Origin: Bidens hawaiensis
Taxonomy: Eukaryota; Streptophyta; Magnoliopsida; Asterales; Asteraceae
NCBI GenBank assembly: GCA_021521415.1
Contig: JAIQDT010002036.1
Location: 310,001-374,000 of the forward strand
Reading direction: 5' to 3'
Length of the DNA: 64,000 nucleotides
Both the position numbers and the translations under genes were made by a program. The notes under the pieces were generated by a model. That model saw nothing but the letters and a program-made list of their open reading frames with translations, searched no databases and was not told the DNA's origin. This document shows positions 46,929 to 58,539 of the stretch, piece by piece; the stretch's first letter is position 1; each line of letters begins with the position of its first letter.

Positions 46929-48882
46929 TTGATGTGTGTGAGATGAGGTACGAAAAAGTGTTAAGTTTTCAAAGGTTTTGTTTACACAATGTTTAGTTTT
47001 TAGTTAATTAAAATGATTATTATTTTAACTAAACCACACACGAATAAGAAATTGTACATATCATATATGTAGTAAAGTATAGGTAAGATCCAAGTATTGA
47101 TCCACGGACAGACTGGTTTGATTTTGACTACTAAATCGTTGTATTTAATTCAACCGGAAGTAAATATCATATTGGATTTGGTTTTGATAAGTAGTTTAAG
47201 GATATTAAAGACACAAATTAAAAAACAGTAGTTTTTGGGTTTTATGTTTTTAGATAGAAGACCAAAGATAAAAGTATATTGTCTTGATTCAAGCTCCTCT
47301 TAACTTGGTATAACTAAGAATTAGTAAATATGTGATATGAGCGTGCTATGGTGATTAAATATGGGAATAACACCTTATTCCTAAGTCATGTTATTTCATG
47401 ATAATTAAAAAAAAAGAGATATGCATAACTTCATGATATCCACTAAAACATCGTTTTATGTAAGCAAGTGATTTATTAGATAACTCACTTTAAAGAAGAG
47501 ACAATCCCTTAAATTACTAAGTGAATTTTCTTCGATACTTTAGTAAAAATAACCTTTGTGTTATACATAAAATATCAACTAAGATTGGTTGAGTTGTCAA
47601 TGATTAATCTCCAATTATCAAGTATTAAACCACACCATTTCTTAGGAATTATAGAACTCATATAATAACCACCCAAGAGGTTTTAAAATAAGTTATCTTG
47701 CACACTCACTTAATGAATAATTAACCGATTTAAGTGGGTCAATATCAACAATCCGTTTTCACAAACATGTCAATATTAGGATTCAAGTTTTTTTTCCCGA
47801 CTAAGACCTTACAAGAATGATTATTCCCCATCTTATCATCAAGCTCGAAACTTGGCGGCTCATTTAAATATTCCTAATTTAATACCCAAGCCTTTACAAG
47901 AGTGGAAGTTCCCCGGATTATCGTCAAGCTTGGGACTTGGTGTCTATTTTAAGGTTCGCCAAGGCTTCGCAAGACTAGCAATTTCTCGGATTAACGTCAA
48001 TCTTGACACTTGTGGTATATTCTAAGAGTATTTTAACATTCCTCATCAAGTGATTATTACAACATAACCATTACTCAATCACATGTTAATCTATCATTAT
48101 TAAACTTTTATTAGGATTCATTATAAACGAAAGATGATACTTGGAAGTTTAGTCAATAATAAACATAATGTTAATAATCAAAGTAATAAGTACAAACATG
48201 ATCAAATTGAAACAATCTAACCAATTTGGATAACTAATCTTTGATGCTAATGACTTCTTCCAATAGCATATCTCCTTTATCTTCAAGAGTTGGATGAATG
48301 AGATAATCCCTTATTAATGGAGGTAAAAAGAGGTGGTTGAAGTGGAGTAAATGAGGTTGGAAGGTGTTCATTCAGTGAAGAATGGCATGGTACTTATAGG
48401 CTGAGCTGGGTGCCAATACATGGCACTATTTTGATGGGCACGACCATGTTTTGGTAGGACGGCCGTGTTTACTTCTTTGTCTTATATTCTTAAATGATTG
48501 TTGTCAATCGTACAACAAGGAAAATACAGTTGTGTTAAGCAAGGCATAGCCGTGGTGAGTCCAGAACAGTCCAAATTTGTCTTTTTCTCTTGTACTTTAA
48601 ACATGGGGTGTGTTTTGGCAAAGCATGACCATGTTAAGATTCAGAACATTCTATTTTGTTTTTTCCTCTTATTCTTGAGTATATGGGTGTGTTGAGGTTA
48701 ACATGGCCATGTTTTGATTTCCAGAATTTTTGTCTTTACTTCGTATGCTCTAGGCATGGCCATGCCTCGATTCACCGTGGGGTGTGTTGAGTATGTTTTA
48801 ACCGTTTATATCCATTTTTCTTCGTATATTGGCTCTTTAATTCCTTAGGGCTATATTGACATGTAGATAGAAATTATAAACA
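46929..48882 (-). repeat. Relic LTR (Ty3 Athila/Tat-like, minus strand)
   Basis: No ORF of note. Starts TGATGTGTGTGAG beside the primer site. The opening aagtataggtaagatcc and attgatccacggac is typical of these LTRs. Around 48400-48790 degenerate cacgaccatg, acggccgtg and catggccatg words recur. It ends where the element 5 LTR begins, so its far end is missing or displaced. Confidence 0.5.
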
Positions 48883-49326
48883 TGTAAGGCCCGTTACCGG
48901 TAGCCCTACTTTGTACGTTGGATTTACTCATGAACGCAGTTCTAAATATCAGAGTTAATAAAAACTTTCGCGGAATAATAAAACTTCCACAATAACATTT
49001 TACATAACCATCAAATCATGTCTTATAAAACATTCGTAGTCAATTAAAACAAAACATAGTCTTTAAAACATCACAACATTTCTCCGAGATGCCAGTATCT
49101 TCGATTCCATGCCATGTGACTTCAGTCTCGCGAACTGCCTCAACCTATTTGCCTGCGTGCATACTAAAAGTCAGCTACGCTGAGTGAGTTCTAGTTAATC
49201 ACATAACTTACTTTTCATACACATATACGTGCCCGAAGGTACGCATTACATACATATCAAGATCAGCATTCGTCCATACACATTCATATCTAACCATACA
49301 TTATAAAGGGCGTTTCACCCTACATA

Positions 49327-49495
49327 CCTCGGATATTATTAAGGTCCGGTACCCTCCATCCTCGGATAATATTAGGGTCTGGTCACCCTTCATCCTCAGA
49401 TATTATTAGGGTCCTGTCACCCTTCATCCTCGGATATTATTAGGGTCCGGTACCCATCATCCTCGGATATTATTAGGGTCTGGTACCCTTTCTTC
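49327..49495. repeat. Five 33-34-bp tandem repeats
   Basis: Units begin at 49327, 49360, 49394, 49428 and 49461, each close to cctcggatattattagggtc followed by (t/c)ggt(c)acccttcat. Confidence 0.9.
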
Positions 49496-49974
49496 CATAG
49501 CTTCATACTATACATGTCCTTAAATACTTTTCCTGACAATACGTGCAATCTCCGAATAGCGTTCACGTACCATTAACATATCATACGTACATTGATGATA
49601 CATCATAAATATTCATACATGCATCTTATCTTACATCATACATAGCAATCACGTCTTTAGCTACCACCTGACGGTACATGCAATATCCGAGTTCACGCAC
49701 CGTCAAGCAATCATCATACATAAATCGTACAAGGCATACACTTACTACTTAAGGTAAGTGTATTAACTATCACATAGAGTATGCACACAGCCCCGAAAAC
49801 ATAACAAGGAAGTGGGGCTAGAAACTCACCTCAATGCGGTTGCGTTCACCGTTTACGGTTATTCCCTTCTTGAGCTGTGCACGACTAACTGTATAATAAT
49901 TATACGTTTCAGTAAACTATCACTACACATATTGCCTTTCTAGTTTAATTATTACTTTCAACGAAGGGGTGTCC

Positions 49975-50045
49975 GGGGGCAGCACCCCTGGCAGCAAGGT
50001 TCTAGGGGCGGCAGCCCCTAGCGGGGTCCAAGGGGCAGAGCCCCT
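49975..50045. repeat. Three GC-rich hairpins
   Basis: gggggcagcacccct (49975-49989), ctaggggcggcagcccctag (50002-50021) and aggggcagagcccct (50031-50045) in otherwise AT-rich sequence. Confidence 0.8.
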
Positions 50046-50228
50046 GTATGGGGTTAAGTTGCTAGGTCAGCTTCGAAGAATTTTATTTTCATTAACTGTC
50101 TTAAAACATTTTCCATTAGGATTTTGAATCATTAAATAATTTGCTACTTAAAATCCAAGGGCTTCTTTGTAATTAAATCATTCTTTTCTAAGTCCAATGA
50201 CTGATCTGTCATTCTATCAAACTTCTTG

Positions 50229-50600
50229 TTCGTTACTTGGTTCTTAACGAATTGTGTTATCCTAACGAACTGATCCATGGAGCGAATTGAACCCTTTAAC
50301 GAACTGTTATTAAGCGAACTGGATCCTATAAGGAATCAGTCCGTAGTGAACCGGTCCACATAGCGAATCAGTCCAGGTAACGAATTGGACCTTCTAATTC
50401 GTTGTTTCCTTAACGAATGACTATAACGAATTGGGGGTTAATTCGTTATATTTTCCTTAACGAATCTGGATGCGAACTAAGGCCAGTTCGTTATTTTTTC
50501 CTCAGCAAATCAACTTAACTAATTGAACACGAACTGTTTCTAGTTCGTTATGTTCCCATAGACGAACCCGCTAGCGAATCACCTTTAATTCGTTAAATCC
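50229..50600. repeat. TTCGTTA/TAACGAA cluster in the element 5 LTR
   Basis: About five TTCGTTA and seven TAACGAA plus near-variants. One perfect hairpin is ataacgaatt/aattcgttat (about 50421-50448). The same heptamer dominates the unrelated copia element 4. Confidence 0.75.
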
Positions 50601-51243
50601 CCGTAGCGAACTAGGGTTAGGTCAGGGAATGTCAGAACATTCCCTGACATCCTCGTATTAACTTTTCCGGAGCCGCCTTTCCGGCGCCGCCGCCGGAAAG
50701 CCGCCGGAAAACCGCGAACACGTCGTTTTTCACCGTTTTTCTTCCCGTTCAATCCAGATCTGAGCTAGGGTGACCCCTAACTCGTCATAGGTCCGGATTA
50801 TACCCGATTCCACCCGGATTTCGTGACTTAAATGGTTTAACGGTGTCGGCTCGTCGTTTCGTGACAATATCTAACGGGTTTAAGCTCATTCAATAATAAA
50901 ATATCGTTACCTTGGGTCGGTGCTCGGATTCTTTTTTGGTTTCGGCTAGAGAGAGACTACAGAGAGAGAGAGCTTAAGTGTGTTTGAATGGTGTATGGAA
51001 TATGTGTAAATGAGGAATTTAGTGTGTTTATGGTTCATATATTTAGGGATCATGGGCTTAAGCCCATGGTCTTTCCTTCTTCCTTTTCATAACCCAAGTC
51101 CATAACCCATATCCATTCACCCAACACTAGCCCAACTCATATTCTAATCATCTAAACCGATAACGACCCACTATGAAATAAACGAAATTTATTTTATTAA
51201 TATAACCAAAGGTAGGATGTTACAAGTCTTCCCTCTTTAAAGA

Positions 51244-51261
51244 GGTTTCGTCCCCGAAACC
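51244..51261 (-). other. Conserved hairpin upstream of the polypurine tract (element 5)
   Basis: GGTTTCG-GGGA-CGAAACC on the minus strand: stem bases differ from elements 1 and 6 (AATTTCG/CGAAATT) but remain paired. It lies 19 nt from the LTR at 51224. Confidence 0.6.
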
Positions 51262-51616
51262 GAACCATTACATAAACAGATTTGGATAAAATTTGCGCAT
51301 TTCTTATTCAGCTTCCCATGTAGCATCTGATCCCTTGCGATGTTTACATATCAATTTCGCCAAGGGTATGACCTTGTGAGGAAGTTTCTTCTCTTTGCGA
51401 TCAACAATCCCTATCGGTTGCTCAATGTAGTTCAGCTGTTCATCAACCTCAACGTCCATCAATGGCACGTGAGACGTGCCATCAGATAGACACTTCCTTA
51501 GATGAGAAACATGGAAGGTTGAATGAATTCATTCTAACTCAACGGGTAAATCCAGCTTATAAGCTACTTCCCCCACACGATCTAAAATCTTAAACGGTCC
51601 AATGTACCTCGGACTC
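51262..51616 (-). pseudogene. C-terminal pol fragment with chromodomain (element 5)
   Basis: On the minus strand from 51616: PRYIGPFKILDRVGEVAYKL, then FHVSHLRKCLSDGTSHVPL, then a chromodomain-like end (LPHKVIPLAKLICKHRKGSD, ATWEAE). At least two in-frame stops (in ELE-stop-IHSTF, and after ATWEAE). It continues the integrase C-terminus cut at 60765. Confidence 0.85.
51612..51616. other. Target-site duplication GACTC, left copy (element 6)
   Basis: GACTC before the 5' LTR, matched at 60760-60764. Confidence 0.9.
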
Positions 51617-53836
51617 TGTGACAACCGGTAATTTCCCAAACCCATAAGCTAAGTAATCAACCTAATAATTACGTGATTGTAAATGATAAGCGCGTGCAGT
51701 TGTTATGTGCAACCTGCGCGAGCGCACCATGTTAAGAACCAGCGTGAGCATATGTTATATGCGCCATGCGTGAATGATTTGGCTTTATGTTTTATGTAAC
51801 TTAAACATTATGTTGTCTATGGGTTGACCATCCCGCATGATGCTAAGGCGGGTGCATCCTACATCGTTTATGCGCGTGCGGAAGGGAACTAACCTACCCG
51901 CATGGCGGGAACGTTGAGAGCTAGTTTGTCTGAAGCTCCAAGATGGAATTGACTTCAACATGACTGATCACTATGTTGAAATACCAAGACCACCTGGAGA
52001 ATCTACAAATGAAACTCAAAAGTCCCTAACTGCGAGAAGGTTACGCACCTACCCGCAGCAAAGACATGTCCTATACGCAGAAAGCTATGCGCACCAAGTT
52101 ATACGCGCAGAACACTTGGTCTATTCTCCAGTTAAGGAGATTACTCCCGCCCGAAAGGAAACAGTAACGTGTTTCAGAGATTTTCCACTTTTTACTGTAC
52201 ACTGACAAAAGTACCTGAAAAAGCACACTGTAACATGAAAAGTCAACTGTCAGCCACCCTATTTTCACCAACCCCAGATCTGCATGTTCTGTCCAAATCA
52301 AATCAAAATCTTTTATCCACCACTCCACTCTTAAGTAAATAATAATAACTTCTATACTTTATCATCATTACATTTAAATATGAAAAGATTTCAATCCCCT
52401 AAAGCAAGGGATTGTGTTCCCTTGAGTTTGCCTATAAATTTGTAGCCTAAATTATCACCCAAAACACACTTCAAAGAACTACAAACTTGCACTAATCCTT
52501 TCCCAAGCATCCGTTGTTTCCAGCTCCGATCCTGTTACTAGGTAAGCCAAGAATATAACCTTGAGACCTACTATCCAACCCTTATATTCTCCTATTTCTT
52601 GATCTTAATATATATACTTGTTATTTAATCGTATTCTAGACCTTCGATTCCGAGGCCAACACCAAGAAAACCCGAATCTCGATTAATCCCTTAACAAGAA
52701 CCACAGGTGAGTCTCACAGCCCCTATTTTCACTGTTTTCACTGTTTTAAACTGCTTTCGGGGCGAGGGACACGTACTTAAATAATGTTTTATCATGGTAT
52801 ACTTACAAGCTATGAAAGCGATTATGTGTTTAAGTTATGTTTCATGATGAGCAATGCAAACGGTTATCTAAGGTTTTCAATGTATGTGCGCTAGAACTCG
52901 AGTAAGTGATCACTTTACCATTGGAACTCTAAGGGTAGGGACTGCTGGTTTGATCCGCCCACTCGTAGGGGTCGCACCTCTTTGCATGGACGAGTGCCTG
53001 GCATGGGGCAGTACTATGGGGTTGAGCCCGCTCGTAGGGGTCGCGCCTCTTTGCATGGACGAGCGCCTTGTTTTCCGGCACAACGTCTGCGCGTAACCCG
53101 CGGGACGGTATCCTTAGCTCGTAGGGGCAATGCCTCTTTGCATGGACGAGCACAGTTTCTCAGAATTGTTCGCGCGTAACCCGCGGGACGGTATCCTTAG
53201 CTCGTAGGGGCAATGCCTCTTTGCATAGACGAGCATAGTTTTCCAGAAACGTCTGCGCGTAACTCGCGGGACGGTTTTACGTTATTTTAGCTCGTAGTGG
53301 CTGCACCACTTACATAGACGAGCACCGTATCCAGAATTTGTTCACGCGTAACCCGCGGAACGATTTTTATCAGAATATTGTCAGAATTATGTGTTAATAC
53401 GATTTTACCAAGCAGATGTTAATGATGTTGCCAGAAATGTTTCAGAATGATTTTATCAAGTTACTAAAACTTGTGAACTCACTCAGTTTATACTGATTCA
53501 AATGTTTTTACGTGTCTTTCAGGAGATAACTAGGTAGCGCAGGGAGTCACACTTAGAGCACCACACGCTGAACATCTAAAACAAGCTTTTTGGAAGATTT
53601 TGGTTTTATCCCCTCGATGCGCACGGTTACCCGCCGCGCAAGGGGATATAGCGAGGAAATCTTCAGTTTTATACTTGGATGTTTCTTTTTGTAATCTTTG
53701 AACGATGTAATGTGTTTGTACTAAACTCCTCATGCGCAATAAAAATCTTTGAATGTTTTGCAATGGCCCGTGCTTAATTATCAATCCCCACTCGTGCGCG
53801 CCCGGCTGTTTCCGCCGCTCAGGGCCGGGTGTGACA
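51617..53836 (+). repeat. 5' LTR of element 6 (2220 bp)
   Basis: TGTGACAACCGG to gggtgtgaca. It should carry the gag-pol promoter; a ctataaatttg TATA-like box lies at about 52431. A hairpin array lies at 52960-53323. The small open frames inside recur in the other LTR and are not genes. Confidence 0.96.
52960..53323. repeat. Five-hairpin array in the 5' LTR of element 6
   Basis: Units at 52960-52996, 53030-53064, 53117-53151, 53200-53234 and 53290-53323, each gctcgtaggggc... to ...gcatggacgagc. The outer stem varies while pairing (cactcgt/acgagtg in unit 1, gctcgt/acgagc in the others). The inner stem varies too (agggg/cctct against agtgg/ccact in unit 5). The spacer gcgtaacccgcgggacgg recurs between units. 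Confidence 0.85.
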
Positions 53837-53838
53837 GA

Positions 53839-53856
53839 TTGGTATCAGAGCACTGG
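53839..53856 (+). other. Primer-binding site of element 6
   Basis: TTGGTATCAGAGCACTGG, two bases after the LTR: a tRNA-iMet-type site. Confidence 0.92.
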
Positions 53857-54059
53857 TTATAGCGAACTAGGAAAAGAAGTTTTTAACCTAGACTATAACC
53901 TTTGGGGAATCGCATGAAATATTTTTCAAAGAATATTTTCAAAAGAATATTTTCAAAAGAAAAATCACACACGCACTTAGGAACACGGGTCACAGTGTCT
54001 AGAGATAAGAACATTATGTGCTCTGAGTACATGCGCTAAGTTTGTTATATTTTCTTTTT

Positions 54060-57000
54060 ATGAAAAGAATGCCTCCAACCAGAGCCAAGGGAATTACCAT
54101 GACACCCGAGGAGCTCGCAGAAATAATCGCGCAGGCGATTGCAACGCATGAGGCCAGCAAGGCCGAATCTAGTCAGGGTCGCCAAGAAAACGAGACCCCA
54201 GAACCCGAATCAGGAGCCTTGAACAAAGGATGCTCCTATAAAACATTCATGGCCTGTAGGCCTTGGCCGTTCAAAGGCACCGAAGGAGCCATTGGGCTCT
54301 ACAATTGGATTGACAAGATGGAGACCGTTCTCTCCATCAGCGGATGTAGTGAAAACCAGAAGGTCCTTTACGCGACCTGCATGTTCCAAGAAGCAGCTTC
54401 GTCTTGGTGGAAGCTCCAAGTAAAGACGTTGGGGCGAGAAGTTGCTCTTCACAAGACCTGGGAAGAATTGAAAGAAATGATGATGAGAAAGTTCTGCTCA
54501 CGCGCAGAAATTCAGAGCTTGCAACAAGAATTCTGGAACCACACCATGGTAGGAACGGATATCGATGCCTACACCAATCGTTTCAACGAGCTTTGCCAGC
54601 TGGTGCCAGACATGGCAAACACAGAAGAAAAGAAAATCGAGAGGTACATCTTTGGGTTACCTCCTGTCGTTAGAGTCCCGCTCAACGCCGCCGCACCTCC
54701 GACCTTTGACGAGGCGGTTGCGCGAGCCATCACCCTTACAAGGGATACGGTTCGTGCGGGTATGTTGACCACCCGCTTGAACGAGCAGCGAACCTCTGAC
54801 TCCAAGAGGAAATGGAACTCCCACCGAGGGTCAGACTTCAAGCAGCCACCGCCCAAGAAGCAGGAAAGCACAAGGGTTTACGCGATTCAAGCCGCGGAAC
54901 CATCAAGGAAAGGATACAGCGGGCCTCGCCCATGGTGCAGCAAATGCAAGTATCACCACGAGGGTGAATGCGCAAAAATCGAATGCGCCAAATGTGGCAG
55001 ACCAGGACACAAGGCGATGAATTGTCGCATCAGAGAAGCTGGATCGAGCGACAGCTGCTACGCATGCGGGAAGCCTGGACACTTCAGTCGGGATTGCCCA
55101 CAGAAAGGAAACCAAGCTCGCGGGAGAGCTTTTGTGATCGGCGCGGGTGAAGCAAAGGAAGAGCCGAATGTGGTAACCGGTACGTTTTTGCTTAACGGTC
55201 ATTATGCATCTGTCTTATTTGATACTGGCGCTGACCTAAGTTTTATATCCCATGAGTTTAAAAACTCCCTGGGCTTAGCGACCAGTAGGCTAGACAAACC
55301 TTATACTATAGAACTAGCCAATGGTAGGCAGTTATGCGCGAATGAAAGGACTGAGCAATGTGTATTAGTCATGGGAGGTCATGAGTTCAATATAAACTTG
55401 TTGCCAATAGATTTGGGAAGTTTCGATATTGTGGTAGGTATGGATTGGTTGGTCGAGAATCTCGCGGAGATTGTTTGTCATGAGAAGCAGGTTCGGATTC
55501 CACTGTTGAACGGAGAAACTTTGATGATTCAAGGGGAAAGAAAGGGAGTTGCGATGAAACTGATTTCGTGCCTAAAGGCGCGCAAGTGCCTAAGGAAAGG
55601 GTACTACGCCTTCCTGGCGCATGTAATAGAGAAGGGAGATGAGCGAAGAATTGAAGACTTACCTGTAGTGCGCGAATTTCCAGAAGTTTTTCCTAAAGAT
55701 CTGCCCGGATTGCCGCCACCGCGACAAATCGAGTTTCGAATTGATTTGGTCCCAGGAGCTGCGCCAGTAGCCCGAGCGCCTTATCGATTAGCTCCATCTG
55801 AGATGCAAGAGCTATCCAATCAGTTACAGGAACTTTTGGATAAGGGTTTCATACGCCCAAGCTTTTCACCTTGGGGAGCTCCAGTACTGTTTGTTAAGAA
55901 GAAGGATGGTTCGTTCCGGATGTGTATTGACTACAGGGAGCTGAATAAGCTGACAGTCAAAAATCGGTACCCCTTACCGAGGATTGACGACTTATTTGAC
56001 CAGTTGCAGGGATCCAGTTATTATTCGAAGATAGATCTACGGTCAGGATACCACCAACTTAGGGTCCATGAGGAAGACGCGCCAAAGACAGCCTTCCGAA
56101 CCAGATATGGCCATTATGAGTTCTTAGTGATGCCTTTCGGGCTAACTAATGCGCCGGCTATATTCATGGATCTGATGAACCGTGTGTGCAAACCATACTT
56201 GGACAAGTTTGTGATTGTGTTTATAGATGATATTCTAATTTACTCTCGAACCAAGGCCGAGCATGAGCAACACTTGAGGTTGATTTTGGAATTGTTAAGG
56301 AAAGAAAGGTTGTATGCAAAGTTTTCTAAATGTGAGTTTTGGCTTAGAGAGGTTCACTTTCTCGGTCACGTTGTAAACGAGAAAGGAATACACGTCGATC
56401 CTTCTAAGGTTAAAGCCATCGAAAACTGGGAAGCGCCAAAAACCCCAACTGAGGTGAGGCAATTCCTTGGACTAGCTGGCTACTATCGACGCTTCATTGA
56501 GAACTTCTCCAAGATAGCTCTACCTCTGACCGCGCTAACTCAGAAAGACAAGGCGTTTATTTGGGGCGAGAATCAGGAAGCGGCATTTCAAATGTTGAAA
56601 CAGAAGTTATGTAGTGCGCCAATTTTATCTTTACCAGAGGGGACGGATGACATCGTCGTTTACTGCGACGCTTCACACCAGGGACTCGGATGTGTCCTTA
56701 TGCAGCGAGACAAAGTTATAGCGTATGCCTCGCGCCAACTCAAGACCAATGAAAAGAACTACACAACGCATGATTTAGAACTTGGAGCGGTTGTCTTCGC
56801 GCTAAAGATTTGGCGCCATTACCTCTACGGTACGAAATGTGTAATCTTTACGGATCATAAGAGCCTCCAACATATATTCAATCAGAAGGATTTAAACATG
56901 AGGCAACGAAGATGGGTTGAATTGTTGAATGATTATGATTGCGAGATCAAGTATCATCCGGGGAAAGCGAATGTGGTAGCAGACGCGCTAAGCAGAAAGG

Positions 57001-58505
57001 AGCGAATAAAAACACTGCGGGTCAAGGCCCTAAAGCTAACAATTCACGCAGAGCTCTCTACGCGCATCCGAGACGCTCAGCAAGAAGCCTTGAAACCAGA
57101 GTTTGTTAAAACTGAATCCCTTGGGTGTATGATTAAGAATTTGGAACTTAAAGGGAACACTCGATATTTTGCCAACCGCATATGGGTCCCTCTCAAGGGA
57201 GGACTGCGCGAGCAGGTATTAAACGAAGCTCACAAGACGCGGTATTCCGTACATCCTGGCGCAGACAAGATGTACCAAGATGTTAAAATGTTGTATTGGT
57301 GGCCCAATCTTAAAGGCGCCATCGCGACACATGTCAGTAAGTGCCTGACGTGTTCAAAGGTAAAGGCTGAATACCAGAAGCCGTCGGGGTTACTTCAACA
57401 GCCAGAAATTCCCATGTGGAAGTGGGAACAAATCTCCATGGATTTCATCACCAAACTACCAAGGACACCTGGGGGTTACGACACGATATGGGTTATTGTA
57501 GATCGGCTAACTAAGTCAGCGCACTTCCTGCCGATTAAAGAAACTGATAAAATGGAAAAGTTAGCCCGACTATATATTCGAGAAGTAGTTTCAAAACATG
57601 GAGTCCCAGTGTCCATCATTTCTGATAGAGATAGTCGGTTCACCTCAAGGTTTTGGAGATCATTACAAGAGGGGTTAGGTACTCGACTGGACATGAGTAC
57701 GGCTTATCACCCCCAAACGGATGGACAAAGCGAACGAACGATCCAGACATTGGAAGATATGCTGCGCGCGTGCGCGATCGATTTTGGAGGTAGTTGGGAT
57801 ACCCACCTTCCGTTGGTTGAATTTTCCTACAATAACAGTTATCACACAAGCCTCAAGGCAGCGCCGTTTGAAGCGTTATATGGGCGCAAGTGTAGATCCC
57901 CACTGTGTTGGGCTGAAGTGGGCGACAAGCAAATGACTGGTCCAGAAGTGATCCAAGAAACAACAGACAAGATTTTTCAGATAAGGGATCGCCTTAAGGC
58001 AGCACGCGACAGACAGAAAAGTTATGCTGATATGAGAAGGAAACCGTTGGAGTTTCAAGTAGGGGATAAAGTACTTTTGAAAGTCTCTCCATGGAAGGGA
58101 GTCCCACGTTTCGGTAAGCGAGGAAAGCTAAATCCGCGCTACATTGGACCATTTGAGATCCTGGAGAGGATCGGTCTAGTTGCTTATAGACTCCGTCTAC
58201 CCGCCGAACTCAGTGGAGTTCATGATACGTTTCACGTATCCAACCTCAAGAAGTGTTTATCTGACGAAACGTTGATTTTACCGTTGGAAGAAATTCATAT
58301 TGACAAACAGCTGCACTTCGTAGAAGAACCCATAGCAGTAACCGATTGGAAAGAACAAAAGTTACGCAGAAGCAAAATCAAGTTAGTAAAGGTTCAGTGG
58401 AACTCGAGGCGTGGGCCTGAATTCACTTGGGAAAGAGAAGACCAGATGCGCACAAAATACCCACACCTCTTTCAGAACATGGCTTCTGCCAGCAACGTCT
58501 CCTAA
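54060..58505 (+). CDS. gag-pol: Gag-pol polyprotein, Tekay-like, intact
   Basis: 1481 aa from the first in-frame ATG ([11 protein letters not shown]); the ATG three codons on (54069, MPPTR) is equally likely. Domains: gag, about 50-250 (ending before a basic linker); CCHC knuckles [14 protein letters not shown] near 308 and [14 protein letters not shown] near 336; protease FDTGADLSF near 385; [19 protein letters not shown] near 624 and [10 protein letters not shown] near 720; RNase H CDASHQG near 867, TDHKSL near 931, ADALSR; integrase zinc module ([21 protein letters not shown]) near 1058, then MDFITKLP (1126), SDRDSRF (1187), DGQSERT (1220); chromodomain about 1420-1470, ending [17 protein letters not shown]. 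No stop or frameshift and all catalytic residues present. Similar in plan to element 1 but clearly a different family. Its transcription starts in the 5' LTR. Confidence 0.96.
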   Translation: MKRMPPTRAKGITMTPEELAEIIAQAIATHEASKAESSQGRQENETPEPESGALNKGCSYKTFMACRPWPFKGTEGAIGLYNWIDKMETVLSISGCSENQKVLYATCMFQEAASSWWKLQVKTLGREVALHKTWEELKEMMMRKFCSRAEIQSLQQEFWNHTMVGTDIDAYTNRFNELCQLVPDMANTEEKKIERYIFGLPPVVRVPLNAAAPPTFDEAVARAITLTRDTVRAGMLTTRLNEQRTSDSKRKWNSHRGSDFKQPPPKKQESTRVYAIQAAEPSRKGYSGPRPWCSKCKYHHEGECAKIECAKCGRPGHKAMNCRIREAGSSDSCYACGKPGHFSRDCPQKGNQARGRAFVIGAGEAKEEPNVVTGTFLLNGHYASVLFDTGADLSFISHEFKNSLGLATSRLDKPYTIELANGRQLCANERTEQCVLVMGGHEFNINLLPIDLGSFDIVVGMDWLVENLAEIVCHEKQVRIPLLNGETLMIQGERKGVAMKLISCLKARKCLRKGYYAFLAHVIEKGDERRIEDLPVVREFPEVFPKDLPGLPPPRQIEFRIDLVPGAAPVARAPYRLAPSEMQELSNQLQELLDKGFIRPSFSPWGAPVLFVKKKDGSFRMCIDYRELNKLTVKNRYPLPRIDDLFDQLQGSSYYSKIDLRSGYHQLRVHEEDAPKTAFRTRYGHYEFLVMPFGLTNAPAIFMDLMNRVCKPYLDKFVIVFIDDILIYSRTKAEHEQHLRLILELLRKERLYAKFSKCEFWLREVHFLGHVVNEKGIHVDPSKVKAIENWEAPKTPTEVRQFLGLAGYYRRFIENFSKIALPLTALTQKDKAFIWGENQEAAFQMLKQKLCSAPILSLPEGTDDIVVYCDASHQGLGCVLMQRDKVIAYASRQLKTNEKNYTTHDLELGAVVFALKIWRHYLYGTKCVIFTDHKSLQHIFNQKDLNMRQRRWVELLNDYDCEIKYHPGKANVVADALSRKERIKTLRVKALKLTIHAELSTRIRDAQQEALKPEFVKTESLGCMIKNLELKGNTRYFANRIWVPLKGGLREQVLNEAHKTRYSVHPGADKMYQDVKMLYWWPNLKGAIATHVSKCLTCSKVKAEYQKPSGLLQQPEIPMWKWEQISMDFITKLPRTPGGYDTIWVIVDRLTKSAHFLPIKETDKMEKLARLYIREVVSKHGVPVSIISDRDSRFTSRFWRSLQEGLGTRLDMSTAYHPQTDGQSERTIQTLEDMLRACAIDFGGSWDTHLPLVEFSYNNSYHTSLKAAPFEALYGRKCRSPLCWAEVGDKQMTGPEVIQETTDKIFQIRDRLKAARDRQKSYADMRRKPLEFQVGDKVLLKVSPWKGVPRFGKRGKLNPRYIGPFEILERIGLVAYRLRLPAELSGVHDTFHVSNLKKCLSDETLILPLEEIHIDKQLHFVEEPIAVTDWKEQKLRRSKIKLVKVQWNSRRGPEFTWEREDQMRTKYPHLFQNMASASNVS

Positions 58506-58521
58506 ATTTCGGGACGAAATT
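58505..58521 (+). other. Conserved hairpin upstream of the polypurine tract (element 6)
   Basis: AATTTCG-GGA-CGAAATT, beginning at the stop codon and ending 18 nt before the LTR; identical in sequence to that of element 1. Confidence 0.6.
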
Positions 58522-58527
58522 CGTTTA

Positions 58528-58539
58528 ACGAGGGGAGAA
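58528..58539 (+). other. Polypurine tract of element 6
   Basis: acgaggggagaa directly before the 3' LTR start TGTGAC. Confidence 0.85.

Larger units (their letters stand above)
48883..51224 (-). repeat. 3' LTR of element 5 (about 2342 bp)
   Basis: On the plus strand TGTAAGGCCCG to ggatgttaca, with the pol end and purine tract to its right. It contains a 33-bp tandem repeat (49327-49495), GC-rich hairpins (49975-50045), a TTCGTTA/TAACGAA cluster (50229-50600) and an (AG)n run (about 50945-50970). No gene. Confidence 0.85.
48883..51616 (-). mobile_element. Element 5, left part: decayed Tekay-like element (3' LTR and pol end)
   Basis: Minus-strand Ty3 element whose pol was split by element 6. 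The second part lies at 60765-63807. Join evidence: GACTC is duplicated around element 6, and the pol reading continues from 60765 into 51616. Its 5' end and 5' LTR are outside the window or lost behind the LTR at 63808. Confidence 0.88.

Noticed and set aside
48498..48695. Small 65-aa frame with a hydrophobic C-terminus
   Set aside because: Lies in relic LTR sequence, with no neighbours or homology to support a gene.
52884..53179. 65-74-aa frames in the element 6 LTR
   Set aside because: Generated by the hairpin repeats and present identically in the other LTR (59807-60102).
54210..55202. Several 80-100-aa frames opposite or overlapping gag
   Set aside because: Shadows of the intact gag-pol of element 6.
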